Shown in pieces: positions 1 through 9,299 of a stretch of DNA of 64,000 nt; position 1 is the stretch's first letter, and the number at the start of each line of letters is the position of its first letter. The translations under genes were made by a program, and so were the position numbers. The DNA comes from Leptodactylus fallax. Its lineage: Eukaryota > Chordata > Amphibia > Anura > Leptodactylidae. The DNA is taken from assembly GCA_947044405.1 (NCBI GenBank), contig CAMRHE010000459.1, forward strand, positions 842,501 to 906,500, given 5' to 3'. A model generated the notes under the pieces. That model worked only from the letters and a program-made list of their open reading frames with translations, had not been told where the DNA came from and ran no database searches.

Positions 1-121
1 CTAAGTGTGGGGACTGTGTATGGTATATGGGGGTGTGGCTAGTATAATAAGGGGTGTGGCTACCTACATACACCTCTATTGTGATTGGTCATGGGTACGG
101 TGTACACGTTTTCTGGACTAC

Positions 122-243
122 CTTGCTGGGCATCGATATTGTGAGGGGCATCTGTGTGTTCCGAGGGTTAAAGAATTGAAGGGTCCAGAATAAGTCCCTG
201 AAGGTGGAAGGAGAGTGAACCTCGAAGTAGACGGCGCTGTCCC
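122..243 (-). pseudogene. FBXO24: FBXO24 exon, start of the RCC1-like region
   Basis: Read on the minus strand, this 122 nt exon follows a good acceptor (ctctccacag) and ends at AAG|GTAGTC, a weak but usable donor. It starts by completing a Gly codon and reads without a stop, with key runs VYFEVHSP, RDLFWTLQ and QMPLTISMPSK. These match the mammalian FBXO24 stretch VYFEVHTP / RDLFGTLQ / QMPLALSLPAK, recalled from memory. In FBXO24 this segment lies just before the RCC1-type repeats, which must lie left of position 1. FBXO24 is an F-box protein, expected to be the substrate adaptor of an SCF (SKP1-cullin-F-box) ubiquitin ligase and mainly testis-expressed in mammals. This exon itself is intact; it is called a pseudogene piece because upstream exons of the same gene are broken. 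Confidence 0.85.
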
Positions 244-344
244 CTGTGGAGAGAATACAGGCGTCGGAGGTTACCTGTCGGTACATCAGTCATCTCTAGA
301 CCTGGCTAGGAGGCCTCATAGACTGACAGCCGCCATCCTCTCAC

Positions 345-496
345 CTGTCACATAGAGGATGCTGCTCTGGCACATTTGTGTTAGGATTCGGGCGGTTGAC
401 TTGTGGACATTGTCCTCAGGGTCAGTTGGGTGGTGTAAGACCTTGGTCAGTCCAGAGACAGCTCATTGATGGTCACGCTGTAAACATTTCCTGCCT
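345..496 (-). pseudogene. FBXO24: FBXO24 exon with nonsense codon and frameshift
   Basis: The minus-strand exon lies between acceptor tactttag and donor CAG|GTGAGA. It begins by completing a Glu codon and reads AGNVYSVTINELSLD, then TGA (plus 447-449), then PRSYTTQLTLRTMS. This follows human FBXO24 closely (EEGKIYSLVVNETQLD-Q-PRSYTVQLALRKVS, from memory), so the stop replaces one residue inside an otherwise aligned block. The exon end (QSSILYVT-G, human QSSTLYVT) is in another frame. The exon is 152 nt, whereas its entry and exit phases require 150 or 153, so an indel lies roughly between plus 375 and 410. Both splice sites look normal. Two independent lesions in one exon support loss of function. 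Confidence 0.85.
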
Positions 497-608
497 CTAA
501 AGTAACAGGAACATGAGTGGTCCACATTGGTCTCATCACATTCACCACTAGGGTCATACAAAGAGTGGACGGGGCCTGACAACTATCTTGTTTTCGTGGC
601 TCCTTTAC

Positions 609-703
609 CTGTAAGTATCAGCAGTTGTCTGTCCACCTCTGCGCCCAGTAAGATGATCTTCTTCATCTTCATGGTTGGGTGGAAGATCATCCATACCTTC
701 CAA
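609..703 (-). pseudogene. FBXO24: FBXO24 exon, middle region (intact reading)
   Basis: This minus-strand exon of 95 nt runs from acceptor cctttgaaag to donor CAG|GTAAAG. It reads with no stop as WKVWMIFHPTMKMKKIILLG followed by AEVDRQLLILT, and ends with the first base of a Glu codon that the next exon (496-345) completes. Human FBXO24 has VFKMTFHHSMTFKQIVLVG and QRALLLLTE at this place (memory), so spacing and phase agree. The exon starts in phase 2 and fits a candidate upstream exon ending at 2521. No lesion is seen here. The exact acceptor is inferred, as the reading frame stays open a few codons further upstream. Confidence 0.8.
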
Positions 704-1129
704 CTTTCAAAGGACAGAAAGAGGGATAAAATGTGCGGCGCACGATGTGGCAAATTTCGCTCCAGCCACTTTTACGTGGACTCCGTTCATTCTCATCTAT
801 TTTTCTATGTTCCCCCACGCAGTATAATGCTCCTACCGTCGCCCTAACATTATATGCCCCCACATTATAATGTTCCCCTACAATTGCCCCAAAGTATTAA
901 GTCCCTCCCCTCGTGCCCCAGTTTAAACTGGCGGAAACTAGAGGGGGACATTAAAGTTGCTTTGTCTTGAGTCCTGGTCGGTGTCTCTGACCTCTTGTGA
1001 GGCAAGGACGTACAGGCACTTGCGGTATAAGGTGTCATTCCTCAGATCGCCGGTGAACTGCTCGGACTGGGATAGGACAAGGTGGAGTTATTAAGTACAG
1101 GGGATAAAGTATGGCTGCTTGTACACAGT
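704..1129. other. FBXO24 intron sequence, nothing recognised
   Basis: Minus-strand intron upstream of the exon at 609-703. It holds A/T-rich text with several 'cccccac..ttataatg' fragments around 820-900. No open frame with family resemblance was seen on either strand. Confidence 0.5.
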
Positions 1130-1625
1130 GTTACCATGGAAATTCCATGACAGTGGATGACTTCACCATGGAAGCAACTGTATGATGGCACCATAGTGAT
1201 AGATATAACCATGGAAACAGTACAACACAGATGCCTTTACCATGGAAAAAATGAGTGATACAGATGTAACCATGGATACAGTGAGTGATGACTTCACCAA
1301 GGAAACACCATTATAATATGGCATCACCATAGAAACAACACTGTGATGACATCAGTTGGTACCATAAGAACACTATAGTGATGGATATAACCATGGAAAC
1401 AGTACAATAGCAGATGGCTTCACCATGGCATCTGAGACAGTAGAAGACATTTCCATAGAAACATGATAGCGATTGTGATGTCACCATGGAAACAATAAGT
1501 GGTAGGTGACTACCATATAGCCATGACAGTAGAGGACATTACCATGGAAACTCCAGTGCCTGTATGGAACCATTATGCATTAAGAGGGAAATGTTGATTG
1601 ATATTGTCATGGATACCAACCTGAA
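1130..1625. repeat. Degenerate interspersed CCATGG-type simple repeat
   Basis: The motif ACCATGGAAAC or a close variant (accatagaaac, accatggcatc) recurs every 30-60 bases, usually preceded by 'gatg.cttc' or 'gatat aa'. Spacing is irregular and copies are diverged, so this looks like an old decayed tandem array in an FBXO24 intron. Confidence 0.6.
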
Positions 1626-2520
1626 ATGATCACAGGTTACTGTGGAAAATAATGATATTACTGTATAAGAAGACTACAATGGTCGACCACACCAGCAGTG
1701 ACCACCATGTAGCCAGACTAACACGAGGGGTCACACTCCGGCGCAGGAGCCTTGGGGTGTGTGAAGGATCTCGTCCTACAGAAACCGCTTTTGGCACACC
1801 TGAGATCGCTTCAATTACCTCACACCCACCACCAGGGAGTGTTCTGGGCCCATAGGATAATACGAAACGAGCTTTCTCAATTTTATATATTTATTAACCC
1901 CTAAAAGGGTCGGTACTAGACACTTAACACATACAGAGAATACATGGTGCTGTTAGCAAGCAAATACAAGTGGAAAGCAACATGGTGCACAACATAAAGA
2001 TGGAAATAACAGAAAGAAAAGGAAATATTACCAACACAAGCCTGTGATTGGTTCTCTGGGCTCCGGATGTTGAGCTCAGGGCGCGTACTTAAAGCAGTCC
2101 AAAAGCATGTGTCCGGGCATGCTATTCCAGTGGTAGCACCCCCTTGGCTCTGGGCAATGCTATTTGGTAGACTTTTTGTAGGAGAAGACCAATTTCCAGA
2201 ACAAGTAGATTCCGTTTCTCTGAGCCCATGTGGTAGGCTTCAGGGTTCTTCCTTAAGCAAGTTACAGAGCATGTGTCTCCTACATGCGGTTACATCTCCT
2301 CCAGGATAACAAAGGGTCTCAGTCCTCAATGCTAGGCTGCATATTTAGGCCACATGATTGGAGTCTACACCATGACCTGCCCTACCATCTCCTTCAGGAA
2401 CAACAAATACAAAAGACCCCCCTCTTCCTGGTCTGAGAACTTTTACCAAAAAAGTCTCCTCCCTAAGTGATGCCCTCCTTCCTCAACTCTCTATAACCAT
2501 CTTTCCTTATATTTCCTCAC
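1626..2520. other. Unrecognised FBXO24 intron sequence
   Basis: No exon with FBXO24 similarity and no repeat structure was found here. An A/T-rich stretch near 1880-1900 (tttatatatttattaaccc) could belong to an old mobile element, but no terminal repeats or coding domain could be recognised. Confidence 0.4.
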
Positions 2521-2660
2521 CTGATGACTGTAGTCGGGCCGGCAGTATGAGAAGGTTCGTGGCAAATCCCCATCGTGTAGACACCACTGATGACACCCCA
2601 ATCCCCTTTGGGTAAGGAGATCAGTGTCTGGACCTTTTCCGGGCTTTGAACCGTGTCTTG
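2521..2660 (-). pseudogene. FBXO24: Possible FBXO24 exon, poorly conserved
   Basis: A consensus donor (CATCAG|GTGAGG on the minus strand) ends an open frame here, and its phase (two bases left over) is exactly what the exon at 703-609 needs. The frame reads VQTLISLPKGDWGVISG and then VYTMGICHEP. This lines up only loosely with the human stretch KYLYVLATREPQEVVG and ends near the right length (about 47 residues are missing between the neighbouring exons). Sequence identity is low and no convincing acceptor was found, so the upstream boundary given here is a guess from expected length. It may equally be chance open sequence inside a repeat. Confidence 0.35.
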
Positions 2661-3139
2661 TGGGTATTCTAGACGTGTGCCTAAGCCTGACGCATATGGG
2701 GAATTTATCGCGGCAACTGTAAGAGGTTCCCCAGGGCAGGTATTGTCATAAAACCATAATCCTTTTGTTCTGTAGCTGACTCCATCTTGTCTAGGGACTG
2801 TGTGCAGAGCTCCCCCACCACATCCGTGCAGGGACTCCCCCCTGCTGTGACAATGAGTGTAACAAAGGTATGCAAATGGAGCTATAAATTGGATTACAAA
2901 GGGCTGTTGATTACAGAGCCAACATACCACATTTCTCAAGCCTATGACCAAATGGCCGATGACAGACAGGAACCACACAATATGAGCGAGTAGTAGTATA
3001 AGAAATACATATCAGGGGCTCTTATCATCACAGGGGGCCCAATATGAGGACCAGTACTATAAACAATAGCACAGTATAGCTGGGGTCCCAGAGCGCCACC
3101 TGCCGCCTCTGATAAAATAACACCGATGGCCGTGCTTAC
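2661..3139. other. FBXO24 intron sequence, unrecognised
   Basis: This lies between the intact exon at 3140-3381 and the uncertain exon at 2521-2660. Long open frames cross it on the minus strand but carry no recognisable domain. Acceptor-like sites occur (ctcattgtcacag, ggaacctcttacag) without a matching coding segment. Confidence 0.45.
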
Positions 3140-3381
3140 ATCTTTGACGTCCTGGCACAGCGGTGCGTAGGGAAGATACGTTTTCCACTCTCCATTGATG
3201 AAGGTGATGCTGGGATTGCTGGTGCCGCAGAGGTAAAAGAGAGTCCCCGTGTAGTCCAGGACACTCAGGTTGTCCACCATGGCTAAGAAGCGCTGGAAAC
3301 CATTGGGGCTGGCGGGGGTCACAGTGTCACCACACAGGTGATGGCAGCTGGAAAAATGGTGGAGGTAGAAGCCCTTAGTGT
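3140..3381 (-). pseudogene. FBXO24: FBXO24 exon after the F-box (intact reading)
   Basis: This minus-strand exon of 242 nt has acceptor cttcttggcag and donor GAT|GTAAGC. Its first two bases complete a Tyr codon started by the F-box exon (AACT|AC), giving ILN-Y-TKGFYLHHF across the junction, as in human ILNYTKGLYFQAF. It continues open through NGFQRFLAMVDNLSVLDYTG and TLFYLCGT, matching human YRRFLPTKDHVFILDYVGTLFFL (memory), and ends in phase 0 with LCQDVKD (human LCRGAKD). This is the best-conserved piece of the gene and makes the family assignment secure. No stop or indel lies inside it. Confidence 0.9.
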
Positions 3382-3460
3382 CTGCCAAGAAGAAGAGAAG
3401 ATGGAGGCTGATCATGTGTCCAGACCCGATAGTCACTGACCACAGCATCCCCATTCTTAC

Positions 3461-4325
3461 AGTTTAAGATGGTTTCCCGCCTTCAGTCTGTGGCATCGCC
3501 CCCCGGAGGTCTGAGCCTCAGACACAGGCGCCTCCATGTCCTCCAGCTGGTGCAGACTTGGTGCAGGTAGTAATAACAATAATAATAATAACTTTATTTA
3601 TATAGCGCCAACATACAGTATTTCGTAGCACTTTACAAATCAGAGGACACATGAACAGACAATATGAGACATTACAATGTGACAAAGAAATAAACATATC
3701 AAACAATAGGAGTGAGGGCCCGGGCACAAGAGCTTACATTCTATGAGGAGATAGGGGGACAGAAGAGGTCAGAGGGCTTGTTTGCTACCATGGTCCAGCC
3801 ATCTTTTAATAGATAAGGTTGTGTAACTGAAGCTGTCTGAGCCGTCACCAGCCGGTATCTGTGAATAAACAGATACTAAGTGCAAGGAGTGCAGGGTAAC
3901 TTCTAGATGGAGGGGCCGGATCTGAGGAATAGAGGAGGACGGATAAAAGGTGTTATTGTTTTGCACCTCCGCACACTACACTGTGATCAGGGCACGTGAT
4001 AACCCTGACCATACAGATGGGATTTTAGGGCAGTTTTGAAGCTGCTGTAGTTGGGGATTAATCGGATTGTCTGGGGTAGAACATTCCAGAGCACCGGTGC
4101 AGCTCGAGAAAAGTCTTGGAGACGGGAGTGGGATGATCGGATAACAGAGGAGACAAGTCTAAGGTCATTGGCAGAACGGAGAGGACGGTTAGGGAGGTAG
4201 ACAGAGATGAGAGAGGAGATATAGGGGGGCGCAGCACTATGGAGGGATTTGTGGGTCAGGTAGTGACAGGTCTCCCCTAAAGACACCACATCCCGGAGCA
4301 GTAGGAAGAAGACTACGTGCTCCAC
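3461..4325 (-). pseudogene. FBXO24: FBXO24 F-box exon, split by a LINE insertion and carrying a stop
   Basis: On the minus strand, acceptor tcttcctctccgcag opens the exon at 4325 with VEHVVFFLLLRDVVSLGETC, the F-box core (human FBXO24: VEHIISFLPVRDLVALGQTC). The F-box is the SKP1-binding motif. After HYL the coding sequence stops and a LINE 3' fragment occupies 3572-4256. Beyond it the exon resumes at 3571 with YLHQVCTSWRTWRRLCLRL (human YFHEVCDGEGVWRRICRRL). The 8 bp CAGGTAGT (plus strand) flanks both sides (3564-3571, 4257-4264). Without the insertion and one duplicate the exon would be 172 nt, giving the phase that the next exon needs. Independently, a TGA at plus 3483-3485 stands where human has the Trp of RPWKRAAILNY (here stop-RRETILN). 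Donor is AACT|GTAAGA. The gene cannot make a normal F-box as read. Confidence 0.9.
3572..4256 (-). mobile_element. 5'-truncated non-LTR retrotransposon (L2/CR1-like) 3' end
   Basis: Read on the minus strand, this 685 bp insert begins inside the last codons of a LINE ORF2 (motifs THKSLHSAAPPYISSL, RAAPVLWNVLPQTIR, FKTALKSHLY, typical of the reverse-transcriptase C-terminal tail). A short 3' UTR follows, ending in a tail that contains GCGCTATATAAATAAAG and then a (TTA/TTG) microsatellite at 3572-3600. The 5' end is truncated, as is usual for LINE copies. Flanking 8 bp copies of CAGGTAGT (3564-3571 and 4257-4264) are target-site duplications. It lies in the same orientation as FBXO24 and interrupts its F-box exon. 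The family name L2-like is from memory of the tail; another LINE clade with the same tail is possible. Confidence 0.88.
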
Positions 4326-4347
4326 CTGCGGAGAGGAAGAGTCCCAT

Positions 4348-7308
4348 CAGGCCTGAGCTACGTATACAACTCTGCTGTTACATCTTATACTCCAGTCACA
4401 TCTAGAGCTGCGTATACAACTCTGCTGTTACATCAGGCCTGATACTCCAGTCACATCCAGAGCTGCGTATACAACTCTGCTGTTACATCTTATACTCCAG
4501 TCACATCTAGAGCTGCATATACAACTCTGCTGTTACATCTTATACACCAGTCACATCTAGAGCTGCGTATACAACTCTGCTGTTACATCAGGCCTGCTAC
4601 TCCAGTCACATCCAGAGCTGCGTATACAACTCTGCTGTTACATCTTATACTCCAGTCACATCTAGAGCTGCGTATACAACTCTGCTGTTACATCTTATAC
4701 TCCAGTCACATCTAGAGCTGCGTATACAACACTGCTGTTACATCTTATACTCCAGTCACATCTAGAGCTGCGTATACAACTCTGCTGTTACATCTTATAC
4801 TCCAGTCACATCTAGAGCTGCATATACAACTCTGCTGTTACATCTTATACACCAGTCACATCTAGAGCTGCGTATACAACTCTGCTGTTACATCAGGCCT
4901 GCTACTCCAGTCACATCCAGAGCTTCGTATACAACTCTGCTGTTACATCTTATACTCCAGTCACATCTAGAGCTGCGTATACAACTCTGCTGTTACATCT
5001 TATACTCCAGTCACATCTAGAGCTGCGTATACAACTCTGCTGTTACATCTTATACTCCAGTCACATCTAGAGCTGCGTATACAACTCTGCTGTTACATCT
5101 TATACACCAGTCACATCTAGAGCTGCGTATACAACTCTGCTGTTACATCAGGCCTGCTACTCCAGTCACATCCAGAGCTGCGTATACAACTCTGCTGTTA
5201 CATCTTATACTCCAGTCACATCTAGAGCTGCGTATACAACTCTGCTGTTACATCTTATACTCCAGTCACATCTAGAGCTGCGTATACAACTCTGCTGTTA
5301 CATCTTATACTCCAGTCACATCTAGAGCTGCATATACAACTCTGCTGTTACATCTTATACACCAGTCACATCTAGAGCTGCGTATACAACTCTGCTGTTA
5401 CATCTTATACTCCAGTCACATCTAGAGCTGCGTATACAACTCTGCTGTTACATCTTATACTCCAGTCACATCCAGAGCTGCGTATACAACTCTGCTGTTA
5501 CATCTTATACTCCAGTCACATCTAGAGCTGCGTATACAACTCTGCTGTTACATCTTATACTCCAGTCACATCTAGAGCTGCGTATACAACTCTGCTGTTA
5601 CATCTTATACACCAGTCACATCTAGAGCTGCGTATACAACTCTGCTGTTACATCAGGCCTGCTACTCCAGTCACATCCAGAGCTGCGTATACAACTCTGC
5701 TGTTACATCTTATACTCCAGTCACATCTAGAGCTGCGTATACAACTCTGCTGTTACATCTTATACTCCAGTCACATCTAGAGCTGCGTATACAACTCTGC
5801 TGTTACATCTTATACACCAGTCACATCTAGAGCTGCGTATACAACTCTGCTGTTACATCAGGCCTGCTACTCCAGTCACATCCAGAGCTGCGTATACAAC
5901 TCTGCTGTTACATCTTATACTCCAGTCACATCTAGAGCTGCGTATACAACTCTGCTGTTACATCTTATACTCCAGTCACATCTAGAGCTGCGTATACAAC
6001 TCTGCTGTTACATCTTATACTCCAGTCACATCTAGAGCTGCGTATACAACTCTGCTGTTACATCTTATACTCCAGTCACATCTAGAGCTGCATATACAAC
6101 TCTGCTGTTACATCTTATACACCAGTCACATCTAGAGCTGCGTATACAACTCTGCTGTTACATCTTATACTCCAGTCACATCTAGAGCTGCGTATACAAC
6201 TCTGCTGTTACATCTTATACTCCAGTCACATCCAGAGCTGCGTATACAACTCTGCTGTTACATCTTATACTCCAGTCACATCTAGAGCTGCGTATACAAC
6301 TCTGCTGTTACATCTTATACTCCAGTCACATCTAGAGCTGCGTATACAACTCTGCTGTTACATCTTATACTCCAGTCACATCTAGAGCTGCGTATACAAC
6401 TCTGCTGTTACATCTTATACTCCAGTCACATCCAGAGCTGCGTATACAACTCTGCTGTTACATCTTATACTCCAGTCACATCTAGAGCTGCGTATACAAC
6501 TCTGCTGTTACATCTTATACTCCAGTCACATCCAGAGCTGCGTATACAACTCTGCTGTTACATCTTATACTCCAGTCACATCTAGAGCTGCGTATACAAC
6601 TCTGCTGTTACATCTTATACACCAGTCACATCTAGAGCTGCGTATACAACTCTGCTGTTACATCTTATACTCCAGTCACATCTAGAGCTGCGTATACAAC
6701 TCTGCTGTTACATCTTATACTCCAGTCACATCCAGAGCTGCGTATACAACTCTGCTGTTACATCTTATACTCCAGTCACATCTAGAGCTGCGTATACAAC
6801 TCTGCTGTTACATCTTATACTCCAGTCACATCTAGAGCTGCGTATACAACTCTGCTGTTACATCTTATACTCCAGTCACATCTAGAGCTGCGTATACAAC
6901 TCTGCTGTTACATCTTATACTCCAGTCACATCCAGAGCTGCGTATACAACTCTGCTGTTACATCTTATACTCCAGTCACATCTAGAGCTGCGTATACAAC
7001 TCTGCTGTTACATCTTATACTCCAGTCACATCCAGAGCTGCGTATACAACTCTGCTGTTACATCTTATACTCCAGTCACATCTAGAGCTGCGTATACAAC
7101 TCTGCTGTTACATCTTATACACCAGTCACATCTAGAGCTGCGTATACAACTCTGCTGTTACATCTTATACTCCAGTCACATCTAGAGCTGCGTATACAAC
7201 TCTGCTGTTACATCTTATACTCCAGTCACATCCAGAGCTGCGTATACAACTCTGCTGTTACATCAGGCCTGATACTCCAGTCACATCCAGAGCTGCGTAT
7301 ACAACTCT
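4348..7308. repeat. 50 bp minisatellite, about 59 copies
   Basis: The tandem unit is 50 bp, with core AGCTGCGTATACAACTCTGC followed by TGTTACATCTTATACTCCAG and TCACATCTAG. Dimorphic sites (TCTAG/TCCAG, TACTCC/TACACC, GCGTAT/GCATAT) and a variant with CATCAGGCCTGCTACTCC recur every few units, so multi-unit blocks have been copied. It lies in the FBXO24 intron upstream of the F-box exon. No coding role is seen. Confidence 0.95.
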
Positions 7309-7480
7309 GAGATTTATATTCAAACTTCTGCTGGATTCTGCAAGCCTGTGACTGCAGCTTTGCAGGTGAATGGAGTTTAGAATTGTCAGTGCAGCTCTGG
7401 ATGTAACTAGAGGATATGACAAGAGGTAGCAGTGGGATTGTGTGTGCAGCTCTGGATGTGAGTGGAGGATTAGAGCTCAC

Positions 7481-7547
7481 CAGCTATGGGGGGTAGGTCC
7501 TGCAGGGCAGTGGTACTCGGCGGTGGCTCCAGACATGGTCTCTTCAC
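7481..7547 (-). pseudogene. FBXO24: Likely FBXO24 exon upstream of the F-box exon, frameshifted
   Basis: A 67 nt minus-strand segment sits between a strong acceptor (ttctcctctgcag) and a strong donor (CTG|GTGAGC). It reads VKRPCLEPPPSTTALQDLPP. Human FBXO24 has VKRSCPSC near its N-terminus and FPPEL immediately before VEH (memory), so the VKR.C start and the DLPP end fit an exon joining straight to the F-box exon. That exon needs phase 0, but this one ends one base over; removing one base of a C6 run restores phase and then shows TAG where Glu of PPEL is expected. So it may carry a frameshift plus a nonsense codon. The similarity is short and the assignment rests on splice sites, strand and position. 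It lies 3.2 kb upstream of the F-box exon with a minisatellite between. Confidence 0.5.
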
Positions 7548-7596
7548 CTGCAGAGGAGAATATTAGAGGGCACAGTCAGTATCGGAGTCTCTGAGC

Positions 7597-8101
7597 TGAA
7601 ATACTCTGTGCTGCTGGACAGCCCTGCTCCATCTACCTATTGGCCAGTCTATCCCAGTTACCTGGCGTATACATATACACCACACAGTTGTGTCCTGAAA
7701 TACTCTGTGCTGCTGGACAGCCCTGCTCCATCTACCTATTGGCCGGTCTATCCCAGTTACCTGGCGATACATACACACCACACAGTTGTGTCCTGAAAAC
7801 TCTGTGCTGCTGGACAGCCCGCCCATCTACCTATTGGCCAGTCTATCCCAGTTACCTGGCGTATACAATACACCACACAGTCGTGTCCTGAAATACTCTG
7901 TGCTGCTGGACAGCCCGCTCCATCTACCTATTGGCCAGTCTATCCCAGTTACCTGGCGTATACATATACACCACACAGTTGTGTCCTGAAATACTCTGTG
8001 CTGCTGGACAGCCCTGCTCCATCTACCTATTGGCCGGTCTATCCCAGTTACCTGGCGTATACATATACACCACACAGTCGTGTCCTGAAATACTCTGTGC
8101 T
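7597..8101. repeat. 99 bp tandem repeat, about 5 copies
   Basis: The unit is about 99 bp, running from TGAAATACTCTGTGCTGCTG through CCATCTACCTATTGGCC and GTTACCTGGCGTATAC to CACACAGTTGTGTCC. Copies are about 95% alike with small deletions near 7795-7820. It lies upstream of the 7481-7547 exon in the FBXO24 region. The short open frames seen in it are by-products of the repetition. Confidence 0.93.
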
Positions 8102-8900
8102 GATGTGAGGTGGTCACATGGTCTGGTCCTACATAGCCCGTAGCAACCCATCAGATCCCTGGAATGTCATCGGCTTTGCGCATGTTCACACGCGGCAGAC
8201 AACCGTGCAAAAGGGTTCAAGTGTGTCACAGAGGCATGTCCAGTAGTCAGAGATCTCTCACCAGGAGGCACACTACCCAAAAGTGGCCTCTGAGAGCCTT
8301 TTGGTAGGGCAGCACTTTTACACCCTCTTGTGGTGAGACCCAGTGTCCGATCAGACCACACCTGGAATCATTGCCATATGTGCATGAGACCAGCTTTGCA
8401 GCAATCCATCATTTCTGTCTGGGGATGGGGTTATTTTCAGTAATGGCCGCCTGTACATCACATGGAGGCGGCCGGGGAACACGCGTACTACAGTGACATC
8501 ACTGCCCTCCGGTCCATGTGATCCAGGCACCTGCGGACTGTGATGTCACGTGCCTCATATCACACCTGTAGGCCTCACATATTATGCCACACCCCCCACT
8601 GGGCGTGGCCTCAGATCAGGTGACAGGTCTATGGGACCACAGCTTTGAGTTTGCTGCGATGTCCCCCCCAAAATGGCGGCATTTCTGGCGCTTGATTCTT
8701 TGCGCAAACCATTTATGGACATCGCACATTAATGGCGGCCACACGTGTCTCATTCATAGGCTCATCCATGTAAGTGACATAAAGGCGGAGACATAATACG
8801 CTCCGCCCCCACGGACCCGGCGACCAACAACACCAAACATTAGGCACCAATCACTGCGCAGGTCACATTAACCCCTTCATCACTAAAGCAGCTTTATTAG
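8102..8900. other. Intergenic/5' region between FBXO24 and LRCH4
   Basis: Non-repetitive sequence that becomes C/G-rich towards the right. A first FBXO24 exon should lie here or in the promoter region on the minus strand, but none was recognised. No coding similarity was seen on the plus strand. Confidence 0.5.
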
Positions 8901-8920
8901 TACTAGGCAGGTGCTCGGAG

Positions 8921-9299
8921 CCCGCCCATTGGTCAGGTCAGCTGTCAATCACAAGCGCTCAGCGATTGGAAGAGCTCCAAGTGGGCGGGGTCATGGAGGA
9001 ACAGCTTTATTTCATGGTACCACTTAGTTCCGTTACTGACAGAGGGGGGCGTGGTCAGAATTTGTGCATCATTTGATTGGGCAATACTGGATGTGGGCGG
9101 GGTAATAGGGGCTGGAATTCCGTGTAATCCGTTAATGAGAGGCGGGGCATACCTTACCTGGCTTCTGATTGGCTGATAGCTTGTTGTCATTTAGGATGGA
9201 TTCTCGCTGTGATTGGCTGAGCCCCGGGCCTCAGCTCATGGACGCACTTTCATTGGCTGTCGCTTAGCAGCGATTCGGTCCCGGCTCAGTCCGTTCTCA
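8921..9299. promoter_or_regulatory. Divergent FBXO24/LRCH4 promoter with CCAAT and GC boxes
   Basis: Six ATTGG (inverted CCAAT) boxes lie at 8928, 8965, 9076, 9168, 9212 and 9252, three of them as the longer ATTGGCTG. GGGCGG-type GC boxes lie at 8983, 9095 and 9141. No TATA box was seen. CCAAT boxes of this form bind NF-Y and GC boxes bind Sp-family factors. The block sits between the LRCH4 start codon and the minus-strand FBXO24 gene, so it probably drives LRCH4 and may once have driven both. The transcription start sites are not visible. Confidence 0.7.

Noticed and set aside
527..847. A 106-codon plus-strand frame.
   Set aside because: It overlaps a well supported minus-strand FBXO24 exon (609-703) and has no similarity of its own.
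3987..4325. A 112-codon minus-strand frame read as one small protein fusing an F-box to a LINE tail.
   Set aside because: The first part is the FBXO24 exon and the rest is the inserted retrotransposon. The fusion is a result of the insertion, and flanking duplications show the boundary.
4348..7308. Regular repeats considered as a CRISPR array.
   Set aside because: Units are contiguous with no unique spacers, no cas genes are near, and the context is a vertebrate gene.
8584..8796. A 70-codon plus-strand frame upstream of LRCH4.
   Set aside because: It shows no family resemblance, splice signals or conserved start; it is probably chance in C/G-rich promoter-flanking DNA.
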